From Phycisphaerales bacterium (lineage in GTDB: Bacteria; Planctomycetota; Phycisphaerae; UBA1845; Fen-1342): a stretch of 64,000 nt of DNA. Numbering within the stretch: position 1 is the stretch's first letter; each line of letters begins with the position of its first letter. Location of the stretch: the NCBI GenBank assembly GCA_016795025.1, contig JAEUIR010000002.1:17244-81243 (forward strand). The letters are read 5' to 3'. The position numbers and the translations under genes were made by a program. This document shows, in pieces, positions 1 to 8,814 of this stretch. The notes below the pieces were generated by a model, which saw only the letters and a list, made by a program, of their open reading frames with translations, made no database searches and was not told the DNA's origin.

Positions 1-694
1 CAATCACTCCGATCAGTTCATGCCGCAAAAGCAATTCATCGCATACTTCCGCAAACCGCTCCGGCAGCCAGCACTTGGCCGCGCCAAACGCCGCACCGGG
101 ATTGATAATCGCGTACCGCTTATTTTGAATCCCGTAGTGCTCCTTGAGTCGTTGCCCCGCCGCGTCCTGCTCGGCGCTGATTCCCAGTTGCAACCGTGTG
201 TTCGTCACCGGGCAACCGATGTACTCGGCCAGCTTGATGTAATAGTCAAGCATCGGCGACGGCACAAACTCACCGTCTCGTTTCAGTGGTCGCAGTCGGT
301 CAGTCAACATCCAGCCGCGCCATTCGCGGGCATAGCCGATGATGCGCGGCACGCCGGCCAACCAAGTGGTCAGGGCGGATCGAAAGGAATTGGTCAACAA
401 CAGCGCGACATCGAAACGCTCACGGCGGACGGCGCGCGAAAATTCAATTCGCGCAATCGCGCCGCGCCATCCTTTCTTGGCGGGCCACTCGATTGATTGA
501 TCATGCCAACCGCATCCGGCGACGATTTCGCCGACATAAGGACGATGTAAATAACAAATATGCGCTTCAGCCAGACTCTTGCGCAGCGCCGCCAGCACGG
601 GAGTGGCCAATACAACGTCGCCTACCCAATTCGGCAGCACGACCAACAGCCGGCGAGGCGGTGAGTGCGTCTTCAACAGAGACATCGGGCGCAT
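1..694 (-). CDS. Lipopolysaccharide heptosyltransferase family protein (GT9), 3' end missing
   Basis: I translated this frame by hand; it stays open from the start codon to the window edge, giving about 230 residues with the C-terminus missing. The N-terminus reads LLVVLPNWVGDVVLATPVL, the hallmark of ADP-heptose:LPS heptosyltransferases (GT9, WaaF/RfaF type), followed by LLLTNSFRSALTTWLAG, IIGYAREWRGWML and INPGAAFGAAKCWLPERFAEV, the last being the usual start of the nucleotide-sugar-binding second Rossmann domain. Family members transfer heptose onto the LPS inner core at the cytoplasmic face of the inner membrane. Two in-frame ATGs lie three codons apart (694 and 685) and neither has a clear ribosome binding site. 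Whether the substrate is heptose or another sugar cannot be told from this fragment. Confidence 0.88.
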   Translation of the reverse strand, partial: MRPMSLLKTHSPPRRLLVVLPNWVGDVVLATPVLAALRKSLAEAHICYLHRPYVGEIVAGCGWHDQSIEWPAKKGWRGAIARIEFSRAVRRERFDVALLLTNSFRSALTTWLAGVPRIIGYAREWRGWMLTDRLRPLKRDGEFVPSPMLDYYIKLAEYIGCPVTNTRLQLGISAEQDAAGQRLKEHYGIQNKRYAIINPGAAFGAAKCWLPERFAEVCDELLLRHELIGVI

Positions 695-903
695 ACGCCG
701 CAGTTTACGGCGTAACTCTGGTTGCGCGCTGACCCGGGCGTTCACAAACCGGCCCGCGCGAAAAAATCAGGTTCTTCTGAGGCGCGCGGCGCAGATTTGT
801 CGTCAGTGGGGGTGAAAGCTGACCAGTTACGTGCGGTCGGACGACCGGCCGCCGCGTGATCATCGAGCCATCAGTGTTCAACACCCGTTTTGGAGAACCA
901 GTC

Positions 904-2979
904 ATGCAGCGATTTCGACGATTTTTGACCGCGACGACGATTCTGATGAGCGCAGCCGCCGCGATGAGTGCGCCGCTCGGTACCACCTTTTCGTATCAAG
1001 GCCGCCTCGTCCTGAATGGCGTAGCCGTGGACGGCACGGCCGATATCCGCTTCCAGATCTATAGCGTATCGGTTGGCGGTGCGCCATTGGTTGCGGCAAG
1101 CGACCATCTTGCGCAATCGATTAACGAGGGGCTGTTCACGGTTCCGAACGTTCAATTCGGCGATGCGGAATTCGACGGTGATGAGCTATGGCTCGAAATC
1201 TCCGTTCGCCAGCCGGCGGGCGGGGGCGCGTGGGTGCCGCTGTCGCCGCGCCAGCGCCTGACGCCGACGCCCTATGCGCTGTTCGCCACCAAGCCCTGGC
1301 GCACCATCGCCGGCGGCGAAATCTATTACGACCAAAACAACGTCGGAGTCGGCGTGAATAACCCCAGTTATCCGCTCGACGTGCGCGGCACCGGCAATCG
1401 CGTGCTGTATGTCGAAAACGCCGGCGTGATCGGCACGTCCGCGGCCTACGGTATTTGGGCCGAATCCGATGCCGAGTCGGCGCGCGGTGTCTACGGGGCG
1501 GCCACGAATTCGACGGGCTCTTCATACGGCGTATACGGCCGAAATAGCAGCAACGCCGGTCGCGGTGTATTCGGTCAGGCGGTCGCAAATAACGGGACGA
1601 CGTATGGCGTGTACGGCTCGAACGCCGCGCCGTTTGGCGCGGGCGTGTTCGGCGCAGCCTCGTCGGCGGACAACGCCGCCACCGCAGATGGCGTGCATGG
1701 GCAGACCAGCACGGTGTTCGGCTCCGGCGTGTTCGGCGAGGCAACGCATTCAACCGGCGTTACCTATGGCGTGCGCGGCAGCAACAGCAGCCCGAACGGC
1801 TGGGCCGGCTACTTCAGCGGCCGCAGCTACTTCTCGAATGACGTCGGCATCAACATTTCGACGCTCGATGGCCCGCTGGCGCGGTTGCACGTCGTGCAAA
1901 CCGGCGCGCAGTTGCAGTCGACGGCTGTGAACCAGGAAGACGTCGTGGTGGAAGACAGCGACGCATGGCTTGGTCTGTTCAGCACCGATGCCGGCAGCGC
2001 TGGTTCGGCGCTGACTTTGGCCCAGGTGGACGGGACGTTCGGCGGGTTGCTGAATAAATGGAGTTTCGTCCGTGAAACGACGAGCGGCGGGAACGGCCTG
2101 CGGCTCACGTTCGGTGCCAGCGCGAACGCATTCTCGAATTCGACCCACGTTTACTTTGACGACAGCGGCCGCGTCGGTATCGGCACCAATTCGCCGGCGC
2201 AGGAACTGGACGTCGCGGGCGAAGCGCATTTCGAGACGAATAATGCGGCCAGCTCGGCCAATACGGTCGAAATCGAAACGAATGGCAACGCCAGCAGTCA
2301 GGCGCTGCGTGCAACGCATACCGGTCTCGGCGATTGCGCCGTCTTTTCAATCAGCAACGCCGGCAACGCCGGAGAAGTTGTCGAGGCAACCAGCAATGGC
2401 ACGGGCAACGTCGTGCAGGCCACCAACACCGGCACCGGCCGCGCGGGTTACTTCCAGATCAACAACGCCGCCAGCAACGCGACGGCGCTGTACTGCACGA
2501 CCAATGGAACCGGCCTCGCCCTGAACGTCGTCGGCACGGCCCGCGTGCAGGTGCTCGAAATCACCGGCGCGGACGTAGCCGAGCGTTTCCCTTCCACTGA
2601 AGAAACCAAGCCAGGCATGGTGATGGAAATCGACCCGAACAACGCCGGCAAACTGCGCGTGGCACGCGGCGCGTATAACCGCCGCGTGGCCGGCGTCGTC
2701 AGCGGCGCGGGCGACATCCCGATGGGTGCGGTGCTCGGCAACCTGACCGACGGCGACAACGGACCGGCGATCGCGCTGTCCGGTCGCGTGTGGGTGATGT
2801 GCGATGCAACTGAACGCGCGGTCGGCATCGGCGATCTGCTGACGACCGCCGAAGAACCGGGGCATGCGATGGTCGCGCGCGATCACGACCGCGCGAACGG
2901 CGCCATCATCGGCAAGGCGATGACTTCGCTGGCTGCCGGCGAAAAAGGTCTGGTCCTCGTTCTGGTGAATCTCCAGTAA
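904..2979 (+). CDS. Secreted tail-fibre-like repeat protein
   Basis: A 691-residue exported protein. The ATG at 904 follows a GGAGA box and opens a signal peptide (MQRFRRFLTATTILMSAAAAMSA); an upstream in-frame ATG at 856 would put 16 non-signal residues in front. The first ~130 mature residues form the module FSYQGRLVLNG...GLFTV..FGD...LWLEISVR...L.PRQRLTPTPYALFA, which I know from large exported proteins of planctomycetes and other environmental bacteria. Two copies of the tail-fibre motif GxGxNxPxxxLDVxG follow, flanking alternating GVYG/GVFG repeats (roughly residues 200-310). The C-terminal ~140 residues (ADVAERFP...PGMVMEIDP...RVAGVVSGAG) resemble the conserved end of such proteins. Probably a surface or extracellular fibre; the true function is unknown. 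Confidence 0.8.
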   Translation: MQRFRRFLTATTILMSAAAAMSAPLGTTFSYQGRLVLNGVAVDGTADIRFQIYSVSVGGAPLVAASDHLAQSINEGLFTVPNVQFGDAEFDGDELWLEISVRQPAGGGAWVPLSPRQRLTPTPYALFATKPWRTIAGGEIYYDQNNVGVGVNNPSYPLDVRGTGNRVLYVENAGVIGTSAAYGIWAESDAESARGVYGAATNSTGSSYGVYGRNSSNAGRGVFGQAVANNGTTYGVYGSNAAPFGAGVFGAASSADNAATADGVHGQTSTVFGSGVFGEATHSTGVTYGVRGSNSSPNGWAGYFSGRSYFSNDVGINISTLDGPLARLHVVQTGAQLQSTAVNQEDVVVEDSDAWLGLFSTDAGSAGSALTLAQVDGTFGGLLNKWSFVRETTSGGNGLRLTFGASANAFSNSTHVYFDDSGRVGIGTNSPAQELDVAGEAHFETNNAASSANTVEIETNGNASSQALRATHTGLGDCAVFSISNAGNAGEVVEATSNGTGNVVQATNTGTGRAGYFQINNAASNATALYCTTNGTGLALNVVGTARVQVLEITGADVAERFPSTEETKPGMVMEIDPNNAGKLRVARGAYNRRVAGVVSGAGDIPMGAVLGNLTDGDNGPAIALSGRVWVMCDATERAVGIGDLLTTAEEPGHAMVARDHDRANGAIIGKAMTSLAAGEKGLVLVLVNLQ

Positions 2980-3017
2980 GCGGCGGCTCCGGGCAAACCT
3001 ACGAAAGGAGAATCACC

Positions 3018-4322
3018 ATGTTCCAACGGATTTCTCGAATGACCTTCGCGGCGGCCGTTTCAGCCATCAGCGCCGCCGCTTCCGCGGATACGTTTCAGGT
3101 TGAAATCGACTATATGGGCGCCGACGGCGACGGCCACGATCATCGCCCCCCGCAGATTGTGATCGACGCTGTGGTGCAGATGTTCGCCTGCCAGGGTCAT
3201 ACGCTCGTGATCGATCTTGACGATGAGATTCCGCATTATGCCACGCTCATCGGCGATCCGACGAACGACTGTTCCAACTTCTGGAACTACACCGGCGCGG
3301 CGAACACGTATCGGTCGATCCGCAATACGTACCGCGACCGCGGCGAAGGCTGGCACTACTGCCTCTTCGCGCACGCCTACAGCACGGACGACGACAATTT
3401 GAACAACGGCAGCGGCTGCCAGACGAGCGGAAGCTCCGGACTCGCGAACGGCGGCGACTGCTTCATCGTCACGCTCGGAACCTTTCCGACGAACCCCGGC
3501 ACCCCCATTCAGCAGGCCGGAACGCTCGCGCACGAATTGGGCCACAACCTCGGGTTGTCGCATTGCGGTGTGATGAACTGCGGCAACACCACCGAGTATA
3601 TCCAGAACATGCCGAGCATCATGGCCTATACCTATCAACTCGGCGGCGTGCGAAACCGCATCATCAGCCTGGGCTACGCACCTGAATACGCGCTCTTTAA
3701 GGAGCTTGACTACTCACATGGCCGGCTGTGCGCGCTGAACGAAAACAGCCTCAGCGAGCTGAACGGCACGCGGATGAGGCGCGTGGATTTCAATTGCGAT
3801 AATGACACCGATGACGTGGGAGTCGTGCAAGATCTGGGCTTCTCTGGAATCGGGTCTGGAAACTCCGCGCCGTGGTGCGGCAACCCGAACACAAACCTGA
3901 GCGTCATTAGCGATTATGACGAATGGGGCAATCTCAGCGATGGAGCCGGGCTGGTCGCAGACGCCGACCGCGGCAATCCCTATGCTCGCCAGATCCTCGA
4001 CGATCGCCTCGCAAAAATGCAAACCTGCATTACATCACAGGAATGGGTATTGATCGAAGCCGAAATGGGCGGCCCGGCCGGTGGTATCGATCTTGAAGTG
4101 GAAGACTGCATCGGCGGCGAAAATGTATATGTGAGCTCGACCGTGAATTTTCCGAACGCAACCTGTTTCCTGCCGATCGGCGGAATTCAAAACGCACAGT
4201 TTTCCTCGCCGAACAACAGCGTTTATTACCTTTATCCCGGGACGTTCAACGAAGCCGGTATGACGACGTTAAACAAGCCCGGCATCTGGTCGTGCAACAC
4301 CGGGCTGGCCCAGATTCGGTAG
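3018..4322 (+). CDS. Secreted metzincin-type zinc metalloprotease
   Basis: A 434-residue protein with a strong ribosome binding site (AGGAG, 8 nt before the ATG) and an N-terminal signal peptide ending near ASA-D at residue 24. Residues 172-182 read HELGHNLGLSH, the full HExxHxxGxxH zinc site of metzincins, and a Met-turn candidate (PSIMAYTY, Met202) follows about 20 residues later, as in that clan. Several cysteines around and after the active site suggest disulphides and an extracytoplasmic location. The ~230 residues after the Met-turn match nothing I recognise. It lies between two other exported proteins in the same direction, the next being a serine protease, so this stretch may form an extracellular degradative set. 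The exact metzincin family is not clear. Confidence 0.85.
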   Translation: MFQRISRMTFAAAVSAISAAASADTFQVEIDYMGADGDGHDHRPPQIVIDAVVQMFACQGHTLVIDLDDEIPHYATLIGDPTNDCSNFWNYTGAANTYRSIRNTYRDRGEGWHYCLFAHAYSTDDDNLNNGSGCQTSGSSGLANGGDCFIVTLGTFPTNPGTPIQQAGTLAHELGHNLGLSHCGVMNCGNTTEYIQNMPSIMAYTYQLGGVRNRIISLGYAPEYALFKELDYSHGRLCALNENSLSELNGTRMRRVDFNCDNDTDDVGVVQDLGFSGIGSGNSAPWCGNPNTNLSVISDYDEWGNLSDGAGLVADADRGNPYARQILDDRLAKMQTCITSQEWVLIEAEMGGPAGGIDLEVEDCIGGENVYVSSTVNFPNATCFLPIGGIQNAQFSSPNNSVYYLYPGTFNEAGMTTLNKPGIWSCNTGLAQIR

Positions 4323-4335
4323 CCAGCCATGACAT

Positions 4336-4374
4336 TCGAGGCGCGGCCGTGAGTCGCTCACGCCGCGCCTTCGA
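4336..4374 (+). terminator. Strong hairpin after the metalloprotease gene
   Basis: Arms TCGAGGCGCGGCCGTGAG and CTCACGCCGCGCCTTCGA pair around a 3-base TCG loop with one bulge on each side. It starts 14 bases after the stop codon. No T-run follows, so it may protect the 3' end of the mRNA rather than terminate intrinsically. Confidence 0.55.
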
Positions 4375-4415
4375 TGCCAACGGCATTACTTCTGTTGAAA
4401 GCTGAGCGTGACACA

Positions 4416-5924
4416 ATGATGCGCAAACAACTTCAGATCGCCGTCGCGTTGCTGACCATCGCCGGAGGCATCGCCAACGGCGATGAGCTCGGCACGATGA
4501 ACGCCGCCGGCGTCGCGATCGACGGCGCGGCCGGCACGCCGCCGCGCGGCATCGGCTATCCGACTACTCGGATCAGTCCTGATGCAATCGTGGATATTGT
4601 CGATCTCGGAGCGGCCCAGCGCCGCGTTCCTGTTTCTCCTGCCGGCGAACCACGAGACCAGCGACCAATCGCGGGCTTCGTCGAGCAAACGCCGGCAGGG
4701 CTGCTCGCCGCGCCAAACTGGTCCCCTGTCTCCACCGGCGGGCATACGTGGTCGGTCGAATACAGCGCGCCTGACGCATTTGCCCTCCGGCTGCGCCTCA
4801 GCGGTGATTTCGGCCGAGACGGACTCGAAGTCCGCGTGTACGACCCGGTCAGCGGAAACGCCTTCGGACCATACACCGCGCCGCGCCTCGACAGCCGAGG
4901 CGACTGGTGGACGACGATTATCTTCGGTTCGACGATCGGCCTGGAGTTTCATGTGCCTGCCGACGGAGCGTTTCCGCCGCGCATGCCGGATCTGACCGGT
5001 GTCGCACGCTATGAAAGTCCGCCCGGCGGAATCGCTGGTATGGAATGCACCCACCTCGACTATTCCTGTCAGGGCGCTTGGCAGGACGACGGCCGCGCGG
5101 TTTGCATGCTCGCATTCATCGACGGCGATGGCGACGTGGTAGGCTATTGCTCCGGCGCGCTGTTGAATCGCTCACCTTCGGACCTCGCGCCGCTTGTGCT
5201 GACCGCCAATCACTGCATCACGGATCAGAACGACGCCAACGCGACCAGCTTTGTCTGGTTCTATCAGACGGATTCGTGCAACGGTACGCCGCCTGATCCC
5301 AATGATCTGCCGCGCAGCGACGGCTCGATCCTGCTCAAGGTTCGTTACAACGCCGACACCGATCTCGTCGGCCTCTACGAGCCGCCCGCAGGCGACTTTT
5401 GGCTCGGTTGGGACAGCGGCGGCTGGGCGCTTCAAAGCGACGCTTTCGGCATCGCGCACCCGGCAGGCTCGTTCAAGCGCATGTCCTTTGGCGATGTCAC
5501 CGTCGCGCTATGGGTTACCTATGGCTTGAACAGTGCTCATGTGTGGCGCGTCTACTGGGATTCTGGAGCGACCGAGGGCGGCTCATCGGGTTCGCCCGTG
5601 CTGGATTCCAGCCACCGCGTCCGCGGCGCGCTCAAGGGTGGCGCCGACTGCGATTACGGCGACTACGGTCGCTTCGGCGTCGCATATGAGACGCTCGAAC
5701 CTTACATCAACAACATGCCCAGTCCGGTTTTTGTCCAGTCCGGCGCGGGCGGTGACCAGACCGGAACCAGCGGTAATCCGTTTAACACCGTGTATGAAGG
5801 CACGCACTGCGTATTCGCCGGCGATGAGATTCGCATCCGAGCGGGCAATTACAACGAGCAGTTCCGTTTGTGGCGGCCCATGCGGTTGAACTCGGACGGC
5901 GGATTGGTGCGAATCGGTCAGTAG
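4416..5924 (+). CDS. Secreted trypsin-like serine endopeptidase
   Basis: A 502-residue exported protease. The ATG at 4416 (an alternative lies one codon later) opens a signal peptide MMRKQLQIAVALLTIAGG; an upstream in-frame ATG at 4374 would add a poor leader. The catalytic triad of a chymotrypsin-fold (S1) protease is visible: His266 in LVLTANHCI, Asp316 in ADTDLVGL and Ser391 in GGSSGSPVL, followed by the usual RGALKGG strand. The ~200 residues before the protease domain probably comprise a propeptide plus a beta-rich domain; paired cysteines (YSCQG, YCSGAL, NHC, DSCNG) fit disulphides. A ~70-residue tail (after INNMPSP) may be a separate small domain. Spacing and cysteines recall bacterial lysyl-endopeptidase-like enzymes, but specificity cannot be deduced. 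Confidence 0.85.
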   Translation: MMRKQLQIAVALLTIAGGIANGDELGTMNAAGVAIDGAAGTPPRGIGYPTTRISPDAIVDIVDLGAAQRRVPVSPAGEPRDQRPIAGFVEQTPAGLLAAPNWSPVSTGGHTWSVEYSAPDAFALRLRLSGDFGRDGLEVRVYDPVSGNAFGPYTAPRLDSRGDWWTTIIFGSTIGLEFHVPADGAFPPRMPDLTGVARYESPPGGIAGMECTHLDYSCQGAWQDDGRAVCMLAFIDGDGDVVGYCSGALLNRSPSDLAPLVLTANHCITDQNDANATSFVWFYQTDSCNGTPPDPNDLPRSDGSILLKVRYNADTDLVGLYEPPAGDFWLGWDSGGWALQSDAFGIAHPAGSFKRMSFGDVTVALWVTYGLNSAHVWRVYWDSGATEGGSSGSPVLDSSHRVRGALKGGADCDYGDYGRFGVAYETLEPYINNMPSPVFVQSGAGGDQTGTSGNPFNTVYEGTHCVFAGDEIRIRAGNYNEQFRLWRPMRLNSDGGLVRIGQ

Positions 5925-5929
5925 CGTCG

Positions 5930-5950
5930 GCCGCAACGGCAGTTTTTTTT
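5930..5950 (+). terminator. Weak candidate intrinsic terminator
   Basis: A short stem GCCG-CAA-CGGC is followed two bases later by eight T residues, 6 bases after the stop of the serine protease gene. The T-run is convincing, but the 4-bp stem is weak. Confidence 0.35.
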
Positions 5951-6021
5951 GAAAATGTTCCACTGATTAATGGGATTGCACCCGAGTTTTTTCGTGATAC
6001 GGATACAAAGGAGAATCATCC

Positions 6022-6462
6022 ATGCGTAAATCAAACGTTTTCGCCGCGATTGCAATTGCGGCGCTGGTCTCAGCGGCGGCTTCGGCTCAGTTCGACTTGA
6101 GTTGGAACACGATCGACGGCGGTGGAGCGACGTTCAGCACCGGCAGCGGATTCGAGCTGGGCGGCACGATCGGCCAACCCGACGCTTCAGCAGGATTGAC
6201 CGGCGGCGGTTTTGAGTTGATCGGCGGCTTTTGGCCGGGTGCCGCGGCGGCAAACATCGTGGTTTTAGGTGACATGAATTGTGACGGCGTGGTCAATAAC
6301 TTCGACATCGACCCGTTTGTGCTGGCGCTGACCGATCCGGCGCTCTACGCGCGAATGTACCCCGGCTGCAACATCGAAAACGGCGACGTAAACCAGGACG
6401 GCGTGTTGAATAACTTCGATATCGATCCGTTCGTGGCGTGTCTGACCAGCGGCGGCTGCTAG
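6022..6462 (+). CDS. Small secreted protein with paired NNFDID EF-hand repeats
   Basis: A 146-residue exported protein preceded by an AAGGAG box. The signal peptide is MRKSNVFAAIAIAALVSAAASA-Q. Residues ~23-75 form a glycine-rich segment (WNTIDGGG, GGTIGQPDAS, GGFELIGGFWPG); the pattern 'sigGTiGQPDa...GGFelxGGFWpg' is one I know from planctomycete and other exported proteins. The last ~55 residues hold two copies of GDxNxDGVxNNFDIDPFVxxL, an EF-hand-like calcium-binding loop pair that resembles type I dockerins. The same C-terminal tag occurs in three other genes of this window. Function unknown; surface display or a calcium-dependent association is possible. Confidence 0.8.
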   Translation: MRKSNVFAAIAIAALVSAAASAQFDLSWNTIDGGGATFSTGSGFELGGTIGQPDASAGLTGGGFELIGGFWPGAAAANIVVLGDMNCDGVVNNFDIDPFVLALTDPALYARMYPGCNIENGDVNQDGVLNNFDIDPFVACLTSGGC

Positions 6463-6478
6463 TCGGCGGCCGCGCGGA

Positions 6479-7471
6479 TTATTGCCGGCGGGCGAGCACG
6501 AATTCCGCCATTGTCGTGAGGCTTTCTCGCGACGCGCTCGCCGGCAACGCCTGTAGGATTTCAACCGCGCGGCGAATGTTTGATTCGGCCGCCTCGCGTG
6601 CGTAGTCGATGCTCGCGCTCTCGCTCAGCATCGCCGCGATGCGCAGATGACGGTCCGCACGATCGCCGCGCAGCAGTTCGATCGCCGCGCTGCGCTGCTC
6701 CCGCGGCGCGGTCTGCAAGAAGTGCATAAGCGGCAGCGTGAGCTTGCCCTTGTGGACGTCGCGCCCGAGAGATTTGCCCGCCTCATCCTCGTCACCCGTG
6801 ATGTCAAGCAGATCGTCCGTGATCTGAAACGCGATCCCCAGCGACCAGCCGAACTCCCGCATTCGTTCCACCAGCGCCTCGTCGCGCACCGCGAATTCCG
6901 CTCCCAGCAGACAACACGCGGCTGTCAGCGACGCGGTCTTGCGCCCGATGATGTCGTAATACTGCCGTTCCGTCAGGTCGAGATTGTCGCGATTAGCGAC
7001 TTGCATCATCTCGCCTTCGCACACTGTGTTAGACGTCGCCGCGATGATGCGCGACGCGGATTGCGATTGAAGGCTTGCGCAAAGGTGAAAGCTGTGGCTG
7101 ATCAGATAGTCGCCGACAAGCACGGCCTGCTCATTGCCGCACAGACGATTCACCGTCGGCGCTTTGCGCCGCACGTCGGCCTCATCCAGAACATCGTCAT
7201 GCACCAATGTCGCGATATGCACCATCTCGACAACGGCCGCGAGCACCTCGTGCTCAGAACGCAGACCCCCGCACGCATCCGCAACAAGCAGCAGCAGCGC
7301 AGGCCGCAATCGCTTTCCGTGAAACCGCGCGACATGATCGCACAGATCGCGTAAGAACGGCTGATCGCTGGCGAGCTCCTCACGAAAAATGCGGTCGCTG
7401 CTTTCCAGCGCCGCCGCGATCGGGCGATACAAATCGCTGAGCGCCGGCGCGCGGGCCTGGATCGCGGTCAT
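6479..7471 (-). CDS. ispB: Polyprenyl diphosphate synthase (trans-isoprenyl chain elongase)
   Basis: A 330-residue cytoplasmic enzyme that would condense isopentenyl diphosphate onto allylic diphosphates to build the all-trans C35-C50 chains used for quinones. Both aspartate-rich motifs of the family are present: LVHDDVLDEADVRRKAPTVN (first DDxxD type) and FQITDDLLDITGD (second), with GDYLISHSF between them and GKLTLPLMH after, as in octaprenyl/heptaprenyl synthases. Length is normal. The start has only a weak GAGAA box. Chain length, and so the choice between ispB, hepT/hepS and other names, cannot be read from sequence; the symbol is tentative. It stands convergent to the plus-strand NNFDID gene, 16 bases away. 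Confidence 0.88.
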   Translation of the reverse strand: MTAIQARAPALSDLYRPIAAALESSDRIFREELASDQPFLRDLCDHVARFHGKRLRPALLLLVADACGGLRSEHEVLAAVVEMVHIATLVHDDVLDEADVRRKAPTVNRLCGNEQAVLVGDYLISHSFHLCASLQSQSASRIIAATSNTVCEGEMMQVANRDNLDLTERQYYDIIGRKTASLTAACCLLGAEFAVRDEALVERMREFGWSLGIAFQITDDLLDITGDEDEAGKSLGRDVHKGKLTLPLMHFLQTAPREQRSAAIELLRGDRADRHLRIAAMLSESASIDYAREAAESNIRRAVEILQALPASASRESLTTMAEFVLARRQ

Positions 7472-7555
7472 TGCGTATTCTCGGAAAATCGACCCATATG
7501 CAAATGATCGCCCCGCCCGAACCCGCGCGCCTACGCGCGTCGAAACGTTTCACAA

Positions 7556-8761
7556 CTATTGAAAACGCCCTGCCGGATCATCGCCAACAGCCGCGTCAAA
7601 TCGCCCGCCGCGACCGAAAACTCGCTGCGGATCGATCGCGTTTTTGACCTTCCGCAGCATCCAGCGCGCGTCGGCGCTCAACCGCGCCATCGGCTCGGCC
7701 TCGCACCCAGCCACGGGCCGCGGAATCAGTCGCGCAACACTCATCTCGTCAAGCAGCCTGATCAGCGCCGCCCGATCGGCTTGGGGCGTTTCAGCGAGAT
7801 CAAATAACACAACGCCGCTTCCTGCATGCGCCGCCATCGCGACACCAGGTGCGACGTCCCGCGCCTGCTCGACCAGCGCCACAACCTGACCGCTCGGCAC
7901 GGCCGCACGGATGTGTCCGCGCTCGCCAAGCGCCATGTCCGACAGATCCTGACGAATCGCCGAATACTCGTTGTATTCAAGTGTCCGTCCGTGGCGGCCC
8001 AGCAACGCCTCGACCCTTGCGAGCTGGCCGTTCACGTTTTCGGGCAGCCCCTCAAAGCCCGCGACCAGCGCCGCACCGTCCGAAACGCGCCGGCGTCGTG
8101 CAAGCGTTCCATCCAGCAAGTCCAGCGATGCCGGCGACAATGGCGATCCCAGTAACTTCGCCGCAAGCTCCTCGGATTCTCTGACGTCGCCGAGATCAAT
8201 CACGATCGCCCGCGATGCCTCCGGCTTGGCGCGCACGCGAAATGTCGCCTCGACAATCGCCGCCAGCCAGCCCCATGACCCTATCAGCAACTTGCAAAGA
8301 TCGTAGCCCGCGACGTTCTTCACCACGCGCCCGCCCAACGACAACAGATCGCCGCGCGCATCGACGATTGTCAACCCGATCAACAGATCGCGCAGCGAGC
8401 CGCGGGACAGCCGACGCGACCCGCAGATACCGCTCGCAACCAGCCCGCCGATCGTCGTTCGCGCCGGATCGGCCGCATCGATCGATAATTCCTGCCCACG
8501 CGCAGCAAGCACCTCCCTCGCACGCGCAAGCGTCATACCCGCCGGCACGCGGATGACCATGTCCTCCGGCCAATAGCCGACAGGCTCACTCAATGCCGGA
8601 GCCGAAACGGCAACCGCGACTGACGGGAGTCGCTCGCCTAGAGTGCCACCGCCGCAAACCCAAATCGGCCGATCAACATTGGCGCCCGCGCGAATCGCCG
8701 CGCGCAGGGCGTCGTATCGCGATTCATCACCAACGATCGGTCGTTCCAGCAATCGCATCAT
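7556..8761 (-). CDS. glcE: Glycolate oxidase FAD-binding subunit GlcE
   Basis: With the ATG at 8761 (or 8758), this is a 401-residue FAD-binding-4 (PCMH) protein. The open frame continues upstream through the end of glcD, but only the part after AAWMMRLLERP is GlcE-like. FAD-domain motifs include IWVCGGGTLG, VIRVPAGMTLARAREVLAARGQ, TIGGLVASGICGSRRLSRGSLRDLLIG and the substrate/FAD region GGRVVKNVAGYDLCKLLIGSWG; the C-terminus has NAIDPQRVFGRGGRF, which mirrors the family's 'kkxfDPxgifNPGr'. The start lies 53 bases after the glcD stop, so the two are co-transcribed. GlcE works with GlcD and the Fe-S subunit GlcF in oxidising glycolate to glyoxylate; no glcF follows here. Confidence 0.87.
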   Translation of the reverse strand: MMRLLERPIVGDESRYDALRAAIRAGANVDRPIWVCGGGTLGERLPSVAVAVSAPALSEPVGYWPEDMVIRVPAGMTLARAREVLAARGQELSIDAADPARTTIGGLVASGICGSRRLSRGSLRDLLIGLTIVDARGDLLSLGGRVVKNVAGYDLCKLLIGSWGWLAAIVEATFRVRAKPEASRAIVIDLGDVRESEELAAKLLGSPLSPASLDLLDGTLARRRRVSDGAALVAGFEGLPENVNGQLARVEALLGRHGRTLEYNEYSAIRQDLSDMALGERGHIRAAVPSGQVVALVEQARDVAPGVAMAAHAGSGVVLFDLAETPQADRAALIRLLDEMSVARLIPRPVAGCEAEPMARLSADARWMLRKVKNAIDPQRVFGRGGRFDAAVGDDPAGRFQ

Positions 8762-8814
8762 CCAGGCTGCTTCGTAGACAAACGCGGATTCGCCGTCGGC
8801 GACGTGGCGTTTTC

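Noticed and set aside
1750..2319. Long minus-strand frames opposite the tail-fibre-like gene
   Set aside because: Shadows of a GC-rich coding strand: no ribosome binding site, Arg-rich or erratic composition, and the plus frame has clear motifs.
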